From contig JBFWSR010000009.1 in assembly GCA_050248275.1 (NCBI GenBank), forward strand, positions 62,001-126,000: a stretch of DNA of 64,000 nt, in the 5' to 3' direction. The stretch comes from CAILZL01 sp050248275. Its GTDB lineage: Bacteria; Pseudomonadota; Gammaproteobacteria; Steroidobacterales; Steroidobacteraceae. Positions 35,501-43,320 of the stretch are shown piece after piece. Position numbers and translations under genes: made by a program. Under the pieces are notes generated by a model. That model did no database searches. It was not told the DNA's origin and worked only from the letters and a program-made list of their open reading frames with translations. How positions within the stretch are numbered: position 1 is the stretch's first letter; each line of letters starts with the position of its first letter.

Positions 35501-38120
35501 GGAGAATGGCGAGATGTTTCGGTACACGACGGATCAAATAGAGAGCCGTGCGGCCGGAGTAAATTCTGCTCCAGTTGTTTGGTACTCGGGACTCGGGCTT
35601 AACGTGGAAGCGCTGTTGGGATTTGAGTATGGGGTGCCGGTTAATACTTTTATGGATATCGAGTCTCAGCATTCGTTGACCTATGGCGCAACGATGTCCG
35701 ATGGATCGGCGTTGCCGTCGTGGTTTGGGTTTGATGCAACCACGGGTGCTTTTTCCGGTGTGCCACCAGAGGCAATGATCGGTGTGCCATTGAGTATTGC
35801 CATTACGGCAACCGATGCCGGCGGCCTGACATCATTTACGTCATTGGAAGTAACAGTTACGCCTCCGTCAATTCGAGGAACTGCGGGCAATGATATGCTG
35901 ACGGGAGATGCAGGTGACAACGTTATTTATGGGTTAGAAGGCGATGATTCGCTCAATGGATTGGACGGTAATGATCAGCTTTACGGCGGTGTGGGCAACG
36001 ACGCTTCCTTCGGCGGTGCGGGTGATGACTACATCGATGACTACGAGGGCGGTGATGATTTGTTGGATGGTGGCACGGGTGCGGACGAGATGTACGGCGG
36101 GCAAGGAGACGATACCTACGTCGTTAACGATGTGGGAGACTATCTGTGGGAGGAGGAAAACGAAGGAATCGATACAGTCAAGTCGTCTATTACTTACACT
36201 TTAGACGGAAACGTTGAGAATCTGACTTTGACCGGATCAGCCGCTATCAATGGAATCGGCAATGAACTGGACAATATTCTCACTGGTAATAGCGGTAACA
36301 ACACACTGTACGGCCTGGATGGCGATGACACACTGGATGGTGGCAGCGCGGGCACGGATTCTTTGCGTGGCGGATTAGGAAACGACACCTACATCGTGTC
36401 TCGCAGCTCCGGCATTTCGATCACAGAAAATTCCAATGAAGGTATCGACGCCGTTAATGCGTCGGTGACCTATACCCTGGGTAGTAATCTTGAGAACTTG
36501 GTGTTGACTGGGACATCGGCCATCAACGGTACCGGAAATTCGCTAGCCAACAGCATCATCGGCAATAGCGCCAACAATACATTGAGTGGCGGGACGGGTG
36601 CTGACACCATGGCCGGTGGCGCAGGCAACGACACATACGTAGTGGATAACGCTGGCGATGTTGTCATTGAGAACGTCAGCGAAGGAACCGATCTGGTGCA
36701 GTCATCGGTTACCTATACGTTGTCGGCCAATGTTGAAAACCTGACGTTGACGGGGAGTTCGGCCATTAACGGTACGGGCAATGCACTCGATAACGTGCTG
36801 ACGGGCAACAGTGGTAACAACACGCTTACCGGCGGTGATGGTAACGATACCTTGGATGGTGGTTCCGGTTCGGACACGATGTTGGGGGGTTTAGGCAACG
36901 ATACATACGTGGTTGCTCAGACCGGCGATGTGGTTACAGAGAATGCCAACGAAGGAACCGACCTCGTTCAATCCTCGATTACCTATACCTTGGGCAGCAA
37001 TGTTGAAAATCTGACGTTGACGGGTACTAGTGCGATCAACGGTACGGGCAACAACCTCGATAACATTCTCACTGGCAATAGCGCCAATAACACGCTGACG
37101 GGCGGTGCCGGTAACGACATCATCGACGGAGGTTCCGGAACAGACACAATGGTGGGAGGTACGGGAGATGACGTCTACTTTGTGAATGTGTCTGGAGATG
37201 TGACGACTGAGAACGCCAATGAAGGTATCGATACAGTCAATTCGTCGGTCACCCGAACGCTTGCCGCAAATATTGAATTGTTGTTCCTTACTGGAACATC
37301 TGCCATTAACGGGACAGGCAACACACTGGCCAATCTCTTGCGAGGTAATACAGCCAACAACACCTTGGCGGGTGCAGGTGGCACCGACATTCTGGAGGGT
37401 GGTGCAGGGAACGATGTGCTGTCCAATACTTCGGGCAATACGTTGCTCAATGGTGGTGCTGGTACCGACACGCTCACCGGCGCCGGCAACAATGATTTGC
37501 TGATTGGCGGCGCAGGCAATGATGCCATCACAACCGGCCAAGGTGCCGACATTATCGCCTTTAATAAAGGTGATGGTCAGGACACCGTGGCGGTCAGCAC
37601 CACTAAGGACAACACGTTATCCATCGGCGGCGGTACCAACTATGCGGACCTAGTGTTCCAGAAGAGCGGCAGCAACCTGATCCTAAAAGTCGGCGCGTCG
37701 GATCAAATTACCTTCACCAACTACTACGCCAGCACGAGTAATCGCAGCGTGAATACCTTGCAAGTGGTTTTGGAGGGCAGCACGGACTACAACGCGAACT
37801 CAACCGATGCGATGTACAACAAGAAGGTGGAAACCTTCGATTTCGGTGGTCTGGTTGCGGCGTTTGATGCTGCATTGGTGGCCAATCCATCGCTAACCAG
37901 TTGGTCGCTAAGCAACGCACTTCTCGCTCAATACCTGAGTGGCAGCGATACGGCAGCAATGGGCGGTGATCTTGCCTATCAGTACGGACGATATGGCAAT
38001 GAAGCCAATGTATCGTACACACCGGCCATTGGCATCCTGGGATCAACCAGCTTCGGTACGGCTGCGCAGACCCTTCAGGCACTAGCCAGCTTGCAGGACA
38101 GTTCGCCGAGATTGAGTTAG
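29556..38120 (+). CDS. Giant RTX protein with N-terminal class 3 lipase domain
   Basis: 2854 residues. Lipase head about 1-225 (GHSLGGG, Ser139), then a ~430-residue region I cannot assign, RTX block (about 655-800), a haemolysin-related segment nearly identical to that of the lysozyme RTX protein (about 790-1070), more RTX, several units of the form SSxTYTLxxNxExLTLTGxxAINGTGN each followed by GNDTLxGG repeats, an Ig/cadherin-like domain (about 2000-2105, ending SLEVTV), further units, and a C-terminal stretch without RTX typical of type I signals. Calcium-dependent folding outside the cell is expected. Lipolytic substrate unknown: phospholipid attack on neighbours and nutrient scavenging both fit. 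Confidence 0.82.
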   Translation: MAAITALNAGYFSAEAYEPIGDANLGSALSGWTELTALAGATKADGTRVPAEQIIGSAEIANQYRVFVNTESHQIVFAFKGSDHAENWWSDIANSGASAYDRLQDQSIRSQANVAYDLLTTTSLYSQYAGYQIVTVGHSLGGGMAQSFALERRLDGFGVNSLPISDQVRDELSAEGKTVASYSHTFIDTYVKGDIARSFYATRDLLGGGDYLDANPTYLESNYLAAELGMLTATVLSGGVASVFLGGGMVAAAGKAHTLDAYQEAVKKYVVGAGGELVLASQAPAADTDLVKSQATATAGGTTVEVEAGHGGIQYPSVSASEAKMQQIVDVVLGSTPLVAGSDTASTTRVLGDGSLKLSSYGWESPDGSGGYYVDHPNTGISQTITFDANGRTKSIETVGQLGTAVEQIPVSVKFTYYASGALKTAVILHKTTQQYTAYSSYSTQTAFSYSEAGVLTGYYTQTLTEYSDGSFLHSPVKTPAGPSGIGDIYIWDTADPELVAALVQQSQDWGYSGNLVIFGYGGSTPGNHAQQISDLSNRAGSSIWNVVPGVVDQNGNHESFVSLANDQLLFYASPGYSMTAYSIPPGGYASPDLGGFTGPQVVWAGGVSDTSMFIQKMYFNGQIRTPIYRQDNFLDYQSNGYNALFWHVIGYNLTGGEGDDSIGGDTQDNVLDGGNGDDHLAGGAGADSLLGGAGKDFLWGDAGADTLVGGRGDDYLEGDSSSTAAASQGNDYLDGGDGNDVLIGDGGNDTLLGGVGNDTLDGGNGDDILNGGAGNDAIYGGAGNDIIYAGAGTDYLSGDAGNDTYIFSSSDLQPVNNVIDTVVDTQGNDKIIITDGWAMDDLVLSGVTASTVQIRNTSGSVALSIANSNINLQFSDGQTLTLAQLVGQRRQGAVNVTTTTANAILLGGYDNDSITALGANATLSGGLGNDQLIGSASENTTFLYSRGDNNDSLGDHSTQAADGSGPINTLVLSDINLANLKIQDRDGQRFLIVDSGGSLQVGTATTDVVGDRVLDRIQFADGSTMTWAEVVAALGVEVLGTDTGSPTVISGTTANDRIVGGTDDETINTGAGDDQLDGGAGNDVMNGGAGSDTYLFGVGSGQDIINNTDIAVGKVDRLVLASTLTPSQVQFLRSDNALVVQLVNSTDTLVVTNYFNGAGLDQIVFANGTIYTPANIVLTPFSSVPSIANDWVIGTSGNDTIDVLAGNDTVFAGDGNDTVFGGSGNDTLDGGMGNDFLDGGTGVDHLTGGAGNDIYVVDNTGDVVVENASEGTDLVQSSITYTLGGNVEYLTLTGTAAINGTGNDIANIITGNSGNNYLTGAGGNDTLNGADGNDDLWAGNGSDFLYGGSGNDWMVGDTESDEAGSGSDFMDGGDGNDTLWGEAGADTLYGGDGNDTLLGDGNGVSVAAQGDDYLDGGSGDDSLYGYGGNDTLLGGTGNDAIYGGNGNDALQGGDGDDRLYGEGGNDVLDGGSGNDTLYGVDSGDTVLFGRGDGNDSIDGRVIQFKSGVLPDDIKIVAAKGNDLTLSIVGTTDTIAIRDYFNVAGGVTLTPVQLNFSDGGSRAITPASMAADLAAYTASSPGSEIIVGNDLGNTITGSVYDDLINGRKGADTQIGGAGNDIYVVDMDGSFDTNVSYNSDDSRLRNFQDSVVEGADEGADTLIAYHVYSATLPDNVENMIVDGVANYTVWRWVSNGYYVDDTRRKFTGNALDNVIDARMAVTEGVGSITDKYSGSGAGGEIVIDGGLGADTMIGGDLPTRFIVDNVGDTVIAGSSNRDRVVSSVNYVLTGAVEYLDLVGSAATSGTGNTLNNTINGSLNSAANILSGGAGDDTYIVGAGDVVIEGIGEGADTIQSASDYTLGINVENLILTSDYSWGTGNALDNVITGNSGTNYLNGRAGNDRLVGGSGIDTYFGFGIGSGNDVIVDNGISMVEFSESTLHVDDLQFTRSGDDLRIGISPSDSITLQDWFGASGNRIGTLSLTENGEMFRYTTDQIESRAAGVNSAPVVWYSGLGLNVEALLGFEYGVPVNTFMDIESQHSLTYGATMSDGSALPSWFGFDATTGAFSGVPPEAMIGVPLSIAITATDAGGLTSFTSLEVTVTPPSIRGTAGNDMLTGDAGDNVIYGLEGDDSLNGLDGNDQLYGGVGNDASFGGAGDDYIDDYEGGDDLLDGGTGADEMYGGQGDDTYVVNDVGDYLWEEENEGIDTVKSSITYTLDGNVENLTLTGSAAINGIGNELDNILTGNSGNNTLYGLDGDDTLDGGSAGTDSLRGGLGNDTYIVSRSSGISITENSNEGIDAVNASVTYTLGSNLENLVLTGTSAINGTGNSLANSIIGNSANNTLSGGTGADTMAGGAGNDTYVVDNAGDVVIENVSEGTDLVQSSVTYTLSANVENLTLTGSSAINGTGNALDNVLTGNSGNNTLTGGDGNDTLDGGSGSDTMLGGLGNDTYVVAQTGDVVTENANEGTDLVQSSITYTLGSNVENLTLTGTSAINGTGNNLDNILTGNSANNTLTGGAGNDIIDGGSGTDTMVGGTGDDVYFVNVSGDVTTENANEGIDTVNSSVTRTLAANIELLFLTGTSAINGTGNTLANLLRGNTANNTLAGAGGTDILEGGAGNDVLSNTSGNTLLNGGAGTDTLTGAGNNDLLIGGAGNDAITTGQGADIIAFNKGDGQDTVAVSTTKDNTLSIGGGTNYADLVFQKSGSNLILKVGASDQITFTNYYASTSNRSVNTLQVVLEGSTDYNANSTDAMYNKKVETFDFGGLVAAFDAALVANPSLTSWSLSNALLAQYLSGSDTAAMGGDLAYQYGRYGNEANVSYTPAIGILGSTSFGTAAQTLQALASLQDSSPRLS

Positions 38121-38486
38121 CGACAAGCGCCACGGATGGCTGGTAAGGGTCGTTCATGCAAAAATAACCCGCTACGCCAGCCGCGCCGCCCATTCGGCGG
38201 CGATGTTTGCCGCCAGTGTGGGTACGGCTGCGTCAGCTGCCTCACTTGTTGAGGTATCGCGGCGGTTGCCGTCGATTTCGATGGCGTATAGCACCAGTGC
38301 GGCGAGGTTGGTTTTACTGAATATGCTGGACAATAAACACTCATGAATTTCCGTCAGTTATGGGGTTGGCGGACGTAACGGTGACATGGGTGTGACCTGC
38401 CAAGCTGGCAGGTGTTTGAGTGGTATTTCTCTTTTATCGCTCATTTTTTAACCGTTAGTGAGCGATAAAATGCTAGATTATCGCTC
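38121..38486. other. Gap before fic: protease-gene fragment and operator repeats
   Basis: 366 bases. 38150-38308 duplicates the 3' end of the hydrogenase protease gene; 38432-38487 carries three TTATCGCTCA copies. Between them nothing further is recognisable. Confidence 0.75.
38150..38308 (-). pseudogene. Duplicated 3' end of the hydrogenase maturation protease gene
   Basis: 159 bases match 39904-40062 with about 13 differences, in the same orientation. On the minus strand it encodes LVLYAIEIDGNRRDTSTSEAA-like sequence and the same TAG stop as the intact protease. The upstream part of the gene is absent. The two copies flank the fic gene as direct repeats. Confidence 0.85.
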
Positions 38487-38487
38487 A
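38432..38487. promoter_or_regulatory. Three operator repeats at the fic promoter
   Basis: TTTTATCGCTCA (38432-38443) and TGAGCGATAAAA (38459-38470) form a perfect 12-bp inverted repeat with a 15-nt spacer. A third TTATCGCTCA (38478-38487) runs into the fic start codon. The arrangement suggests repression by a dimer, possibly autoregulation by the Fic protein's C-terminal winged helix. Confidence 0.65.
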
Positions 38488-39611
38488 TGACATGGAACTG
38501 GCAGGAATCCGACTGGCCTGATTTTCGCTTCCAGCCCGAACGACTGGCGGCGCGGGAGACCGTATTCCTGCGTCAGAGCGGGGTGGTGGTCGGCACGGTC
38601 AAACACCTGCCGGATGAGGAGCGCCTGCCGCTGGTCATCGACCTGTTCAGCACCGAGGCACTCAAGACCTCGGAAATCGAAGGCGAACTGCTGGATCGCG
38701 ACAGCGTCCAGTTATCGCTGCGTCGCCAGTTCGGTTTGCAGACCGACAATCGTCGCGTGGCTCCTGCCGAGCAGGGCATCGCTCAGGTCCTGTCTGACCT
38801 CTACCGGCATTTTGCCCAACCGCTCGACGAGCAAACCCTGTTTCAGTGGCATGGTTGGTTGATGCAGGGACGAACCGATCTCAATAATGTTGGCTCATAC
38901 CGCACCCATGCCGAACCGATGCAGCTGGTGTCGGGCACAATTCATCAGCCGAAGGTGCATTTTGAAGCACCGCCGTCGTCGCAAGTCCCTGCCGAGATGA
39001 AGCGCTTCTGCCACTGGTTCAATGACACGGCTCCCGTCGGCAAGCATCCGCTGCCTGCACTGACACGCGCAGGCATTGCGCATCTGTATTACGAGTGCAT
39101 CCATCCGTTTGAGGATGGCAATGGCCGTATCGGTCGCGCCATTGCCGAGAAAGCATTGGCGCAAGGTGCTGGCCAGCCGAGCTTGACCGCATTGTCATTG
39201 ATGATTCAGAAAAAGCGGTCGGAGTATTACGACCAGCTTGAAGCAGCCAACAAGAAACTTGAGGCCGATGAGTGGCTTCACTGGTTTGCCGACACTGTAT
39301 TGGTCGCGCAGGATTACACCTTGCACTGGTTGGATTTCCTGTTGGCAAAGACCAGGCTGCTTGACCGTCTGCGCGGCCAAATCAACGAACGTCAGGAAAA
39401 GGCCTTGCTACGCATGATGCGCGAAGGGCCGGACGGTTTCCGTGGCGGACTTTCTGCGAGTAACTACACGTCTATCACGGGCGCGCCAGCAGCAACGGCG
39501 CGCCGTGATCTTGCGCATCTGGTTGAGCTTGGGGCGTTGGTGAGAACCGGCCAGCTCAAGGGAACGAGATATTGGCTGCCGTTCAAAAGGCAGGATGATG
39601 CGGATGAATAA
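38487..39611 (+). CDS. Fic-family protein (DUF4172-type N-terminus)
   Basis: 374 residues. The Fic core motif HPFEDGNGRIGR starts at His206 and is intact, so AMP transfer to a target hydroxyl is possible. An N-terminal inhibitory motif of the (S/T)xxxE(G/N) type is present as Thr61...Glu65-Gly66, making this a self-inhibited class II-like Fic. The last ~60 residues (SNYTSITGAPAATARRDLAHLVELGALV) look like a winged helix. The target is unknown. It is flanked by the direct repeats derived from the hydrogenase protease gene. Confidence 0.85.
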   Translation: MTWNWQESDWPDFRFQPERLAARETVFLRQSGVVVGTVKHLPDEERLPLVIDLFSTEALKTSEIEGELLDRDSVQLSLRRQFGLQTDNRRVAPAEQGIAQVLSDLYRHFAQPLDEQTLFQWHGWLMQGRTDLNNVGSYRTHAEPMQLVSGTIHQPKVHFEAPPSSQVPAEMKRFCHWFNDTAPVGKHPLPALTRAGIAHLYYECIHPFEDGNGRIGRAIAEKALAQGAGQPSLTALSLMIQKKRSEYYDQLEAANKKLEADEWLHWFADTVLVAQDYTLHWLDFLLAKTRLLDRLRGQINERQEKALLRMMREGPDGFRGGLSASNYTSITGAPAATARRDLAHLVELGALVRTGQLKGTRYWLPFKRQDDADE

Positions 39612-39925
39612 TATTCAGGTCGCAGAAGAGAAGTGCCGCCACGCCCGGCTATTTTTCAGCTATCGCAGGAAAGAGGATTTTTGTTGGTTAGACATTGCCG
39701 TCATCAGTCAACAGGATGAATAACCGCGAACAGAGTTGCATGATTTCTGTGGCGTTCTCTTTGGTAATGCTGAAAGGATCAATGCCTTGATCGACCAAAT
39801 GTTCGTCAAAAATAAAGCCCACCATCTATGCAGATCAAATTCCTACGCATAGATATGCTGTAGATCAGTTTGCAGCCTTGACCACCAATCATTTTGACGA
39901 CTATCGTTCACGCAAAAATAACCGG
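39612..39925. other. Gap between fic and the hydrogenase operon
   Basis: 314 bases. It includes a 45-codon minus-strand frame (39688-39825, MVGFIFDEHLVDQGIDPF...) that looks protein-like but is not recognisable, and the first 22 bases of the right-hand direct repeat (from 39904). No terminator hairpin is evident. Confidence 0.5.
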
Positions 39926-40405
39926 CTACGCCAGCCGCGCTGCCAATTCGGCGGCGATGTTTGTTGCCAGTATGGGTACGGCTGCGCCAGCCGCCTTACT
40001 TGTTGAGGCATCGCGGTGGTTGCCGTCGATTTCGATGGCGTATAGCACCAGTGTGGCGGGTAATGCATCGAGGGCGCGCGCCAGGGAGAGTGCCGAGGCG
40101 ACGCCGAGGCCGTGGCTGGATACCCGCATGTCGTTTTCGATTCGTTCGATGTTGTCTATGCGATGAATGGCGCCGGGTGTGTGATGACTTTTGATGGCAT
40201 CGACGAGAATCGCGATGTCTGCATCTTGCAGGTGCTGGATGAGTTGTGGGCCGGGCCGGTCGAGCGTCAGCAGGCTGATTTCACAGGAGGTGCCGGATGA
40301 AAGACGTTGTAGCTGTTCGCTATGGCGCAGCGCGTCGATGACCCGCCAGCCGATTTGATCGTCGCCCAGCGGCGAGCCGATGCCCATGATGCGAATGCGG
40401 GTCAC
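39926..40405 (-). CDS. Hydrogenase maturation endopeptidase
   Basis: 159 residues from a GTG that overlaps the large-subunit stop (GTGA). HybD/HycI-type peptidase motifs: GIGSPLGDDQIGW with the nickel-binding acidic residue near position 15, VDAIKS in the middle and SSHGLGVASAL near 96. It should remove the short C-terminal tail of the large subunit once nickel is inserted. Its 3' 159 bases are duplicated at 38150-38308. Last gene of the hydrogenase operon. Confidence 0.9.
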   Translation of the reverse strand: MTRIRIMGIGSPLGDDQIGWRVIDALRHSEQLQRLSSGTSCEISLLTLDRPGPQLIQHLQDADIAILVDAIKSHHTPGAIHRIDNIERIENDMRVSSHGLGVASALSLARALDALPATLVLYAIEIDGNHRDASTSKAAGAAVPILATNIAAELAARLA

Positions 40406-41700
40406 AGGCGTTCTGTGCGCAGTTTCAGAAAGTGTGTTGCGCAGGAGATGCAGGGATCATAGTTGCGGATGACCTTCTCGCAATGCAGGCGCAATTCCTC
40501 ATCGCTGTGCTGCACGCCAAAAGCCTGTAGCGACAGGCGCAGATCTTCTTCGATGCGCGCCTGATTCTGGCTGGTGGGCGGAACGATGCGCGCTTCGACA
40601 ATGCGGCCTGTCTCATCCACGCGGTAGCGATGCCATAACACGCCGCGCGGCGCTTCCGACCAGCCATAACCCACGCCGGCGCGTGGCGTGACGGCGATGG
40701 CGGGTGCGGCGGGCAGGGCGTAGTGTTGCAATATGCGGATGGCCTCCATGAGGGCGTAATGAACCTCAACCGCACGCGCCACGATGCTGTTGAACATGTT
40801 GGCGCTGGGCCAGACGATGCCGGTGTCATGCAGCAACTGTTGGGTTGCATCAGGAAGCTGGTCACGGTTCAGGTTCAGGCGCGCCAGCGGTCCGACGAGA
40901 TAGGGCCGGTCATGATAGAGGCTGTACAGCGCAGTGGAATGCGCTACGTGATGTTCGGTGAAGTGCTGTTGGTATTCATCCGCGTTGATCGCGAGTCCAT
41001 CGGTGGTGACGATGCGGCCGCGATTGACGGGATATTCCTGCATATCGCGCAGGGCCACGCTCACGAATTCCTGATGGTCGTCGGGCACGGCAATGGCTGC
41101 GGTCCAACGCACCAGTTCTTCCGCTTCGGGCAATGCTGCGCGCAGCCTGGCGAGCATGGAGGCCACTGCATCCGGTCGTGGGGCATGGTGAAATCCCCCC
41201 ACCTTGACGCCGACAGGATGTACCGAGCGCGCGCCGATCAGGCTCATCAGTTCGTTGCCGAGTCCCTGTAACCTGAGGCCTCGTCGAACGATCTCTGGAT
41301 GATCCTGCGCCATTTGAATGGCGCTTTCGTAGCCGAAGTAATCCGGCGCCGCGAGCAGATGAATATGCAGGCAATGACTTTCGATCCATTCGCCGCAATA
41401 CAACACGCGTCGCAGCTCATGCACCCACGGTCCCGGGTCGATGCCGAAGGCATGCTCAAGGGCGTTCACCGCGCTGATTTGATAAGCCACCGGACAGATG
41501 CCGCAGATGCGCGCCACCATGTCCGGTACTTCTTCGTATGAGCGTCCTTCCAGAAATTTCTCGAACAGGCGCGGCGGCTCGTAGATTTGCAGCGCCAGTT
41601 TTTCGATGACGCCGTTTTGAATGCGCAGGTGCAGCGCGCCTTCGCCTTCCACACGCGCCAGCACCGGTACGTGTATCGCAATGTTGCGCTGCTCAGTCAT
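40402..41700 (-). CDS. NiFe hydrogenase large (alpha) subunit, group 3b-like
   Basis: 432 residues from the ATG at 41700 (MTEQRNIAIHVPVLARVEGEG). The two NiFe ligand motifs are RICGIC near residue 64 and DPCISCATH at the C-terminus. Nine residues follow that His and form the expected cleavable tail. The partner subunits with flavin and iron-sulfur modules indicate a bidirectional NAD(P)-linked hydrogenase (sulfhydrogenase-type group 3b). It overlaps the small-subunit gene by 8 bases. Confidence 0.9.
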   Translation of the reverse strand: MTEQRNIAIHVPVLARVEGEGALHLRIQNGVIEKLALQIYEPPRLFEKFLEGRSYEEVPDMVARICGICPVAYQISAVNALEHAFGIDPGPWVHELRRVLYCGEWIESHCLHIHLLAAPDYFGYESAIQMAQDHPEIVRRGLRLQGLGNELMSLIGARSVHPVGVKVGGFHHAPRPDAVASMLARLRAALPEAEELVRWTAAIAVPDDHQEFVSVALRDMQEYPVNRGRIVTTDGLAINADEYQQHFTEHHVAHSTALYSLYHDRPYLVGPLARLNLNRDQLPDATQQLLHDTGIVWPSANMFNSIVARAVEVHYALMEAIRILQHYALPAAPAIAVTPRAGVGYGWSEAPRGVLWHRYRVDETGRIVEARIVPPTSQNQARIEEDLRLSLQAFGVQHSDEELRLHCEKVIRNYDPCISCATHFLKLRTERL

Positions 41701-42484
41701 CGGATTTGCCGCCTGCGGCCAGTCCTGCATCGTGAAATGCCGGCGCGCCGTTGTTGATGAACAGGAAGCGCCGGGCAATGGCTTCGGGCAGCAGCCCGAG
41801 TCCTGCAAAGCGTCGCGCCAGCGCCGTCGTATTGGGATTTTCGGCGGGACCATAGCAGGCGTAACAGTCGCGCCCGAAGCCGGGACACAGCGCGCCGCAG
41901 CCGGTGCGCGTGACCGGCCCCATGCAGGCGATGCCTTTGGTGACCAGTACGCAGACAGACTGTCTGCGCTTGCACTCCATACAGACTTTGTCTGCTTCTG
42001 CTGCGGGCACGACGCCGAACAATAGCGCTCGCAACGCCCCCACCACCTGGTGCGAATTGATCGGACAGCCCCATAGCTCCAGATCCACTTTGACATGTGC
42101 GGCGATCGGTGTGGATTGATCGAGGCTGTCGATATATTCGGGTCTGGCGTACACCGCCGCCACCCATTCGCGCGCATTGGCCAGATTACGCAGGGCCTGT
42201 ACGCCGCCTGAAGTGGCGCAGGCTCCCATGGTCACCAGAAAACGCGCATTTGCACGTACCTGCTGAATGCGTTCGAGATCGTGCGGAGTGGAGATGCTGC
42301 CTTCCACGAAAGCAATGTCCACCGGCATGTCGGGATTGACCGGACCGGCTTCGGCAAAGTGGGTGAACTCCACCAGCTCGGCTATTTGCAACAGTGCGTC
42401 GCCGAGATTCAGGAACGCCAACTGACAACCGTCGCAGGAACTGAATTTGTGTATGGCCACTTTTGGCCTGGTTGCGCGCTGCAT
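41693..42484 (-). CDS. NiFe hydrogenase small (delta) subunit
   Basis: 263 residues from the ATG at 42484. Proximal-cluster cysteines SSCDGC (near 16-19), GACATSGG and LWGCPINSHQ are followed by cysteine-rich sequence for two further [4Fe-4S] clusters (CMECKRRQSVC, CMGPVTRTGCGALCPGFGRDCYACYGP). It lacks a Tat signal, so the enzyme is cytoplasmic. It relays electrons between the NiFe site and the gamma subunit. Confidence 0.9.
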   Translation of the reverse strand: MQRATRPKVAIHKFSSCDGCQLAFLNLGDALLQIAELVEFTHFAEAGPVNPDMPVDIAFVEGSISTPHDLERIQQVRANARFLVTMGACATSGGVQALRNLANAREWVAAVYARPEYIDSLDQSTPIAAHVKVDLELWGCPINSHQVVGALRALLFGVVPAAEADKVCMECKRRQSVCVLVTKGIACMGPVTRTGCGALCPGFGRDCYACYGPAENPNTTALARRFAGLGLLPEAIARRFLFINNGAPAFHDAGLAAGGKSDD

Positions 42485-42486
42485 CG

Positions 42487-43320
42487 CTAAAAGCCCCGCA
42501 CGTTGAACAACGCTTTGATCTGCGGGTAGCAGAATACCGGTCCGTCCCGGCACACGAAACTCGGGCCGTACTGGCAGTGCCCGCACTGGCCAATGGCGCA
42601 GTGCATGCTGCGTTCCATGCTGACATAGATGTGTTCTTCCGCCATGCCGCGCGCCACCAGGTTGTTGATGCCCGCGTGCATCATGCCTTCCGGGCCGCAC
42701 ATCATGACGAGGGTACGCTCCGGCGCGATGGTCGCCTGGTCGAACACGTCGGTGACCAGACCGACATGCCCCGGCCACAGCGGCCCACCGTGATCGGCTG
42801 CCAGCAGCACCTGGGTGTCCGGCAGCGTATTCCAATAGGCGTAGCGTTCGCGCCAGATCAATTCGTCGGCATGCTTCACGCCCTGGATGATGGTTAAGTG
42901 TCCGAACTGTTCGCGCCGCGCCAGGATGTAATTGATCATCGCCACCACCGGCGCGCAGCCGAGGCCGCCGGTGACGATGAGTATGTCGTGGCCTGCGGCT
43001 TCGCGCAGCGGCCATCCACGTCCAAAAGGACCGCGCAGACCGAGGCGATCGCCTGCCTTGAGTCGGGCAAGCCCGTCGGTGACGCGGCCTACCGCGCGGA
43101 TGGTGTGATCCAGCAACGCAGGGTCTTGCGGGTCCGACACGATTGAAATCGGCACTTCGCCCACGCCATGCAGGTACACCATGTTGAACTGACCGGGCGC
43201 AAACCGGTAAGCGTGCCGCACATGTTCGTCGCATGGACGCAGGCGCAAGGTAAAGATCGTCGGCGATTCTTCGATGCGGTCGACGATTTCCGCTTCAAAG
43301 GGAAGATGGGCGCCGGTCAT
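42487..43320 (-). CDS. Hydrogenase gamma subunit, FAD/NAD(P)-binding reductase
   Basis: 277 residues, ferredoxin-NADP reductase-like fold: FAD-binding R-x-x-S-x-V variant around YLHGVGEVPISIVSD, NAD(P)-binding VTGGLGCAPVV near residue 118, MMCGPEGMM and a C-terminal [2Fe-2S] cysteine set CAIGQCGHCQYGPSFVC. It passes electrons to or from NAD(P). The stop lies 2 bases from the small-subunit start, and its start overlaps the beta gene (ATGA). Confidence 0.88.
   Translation of the reverse strand: MTGAHLPFEAEIVDRIEESPTIFTLRLRPCDEHVRHAYRFAPGQFNMVYLHGVGEVPISIVSDPQDPALLDHTIRAVGRVTDGLARLKAGDRLGLRGPFGRGWPLREAAGHDILIVTGGLGCAPVVAMINYILARREQFGHLTIIQGVKHADELIWRERYAYWNTLPDTQVLLAADHGGPLWPGHVGLVTDVFDQATIAPERTLVMMCGPEGMMHAGINNLVARGMAEEHIYVSMERSMHCAIGQCGHCQYGPSFVCRDGPVFCYPQIKALFNVRGF

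Noticed and set aside
20985..37500. Dense short direct repeats that could suggest a CRISPR array or satellite DNA
   Set aside because: They are RTX nonapeptide codons (GGxGxDxLx) in two long open reading frames, not repeat-spacer units.
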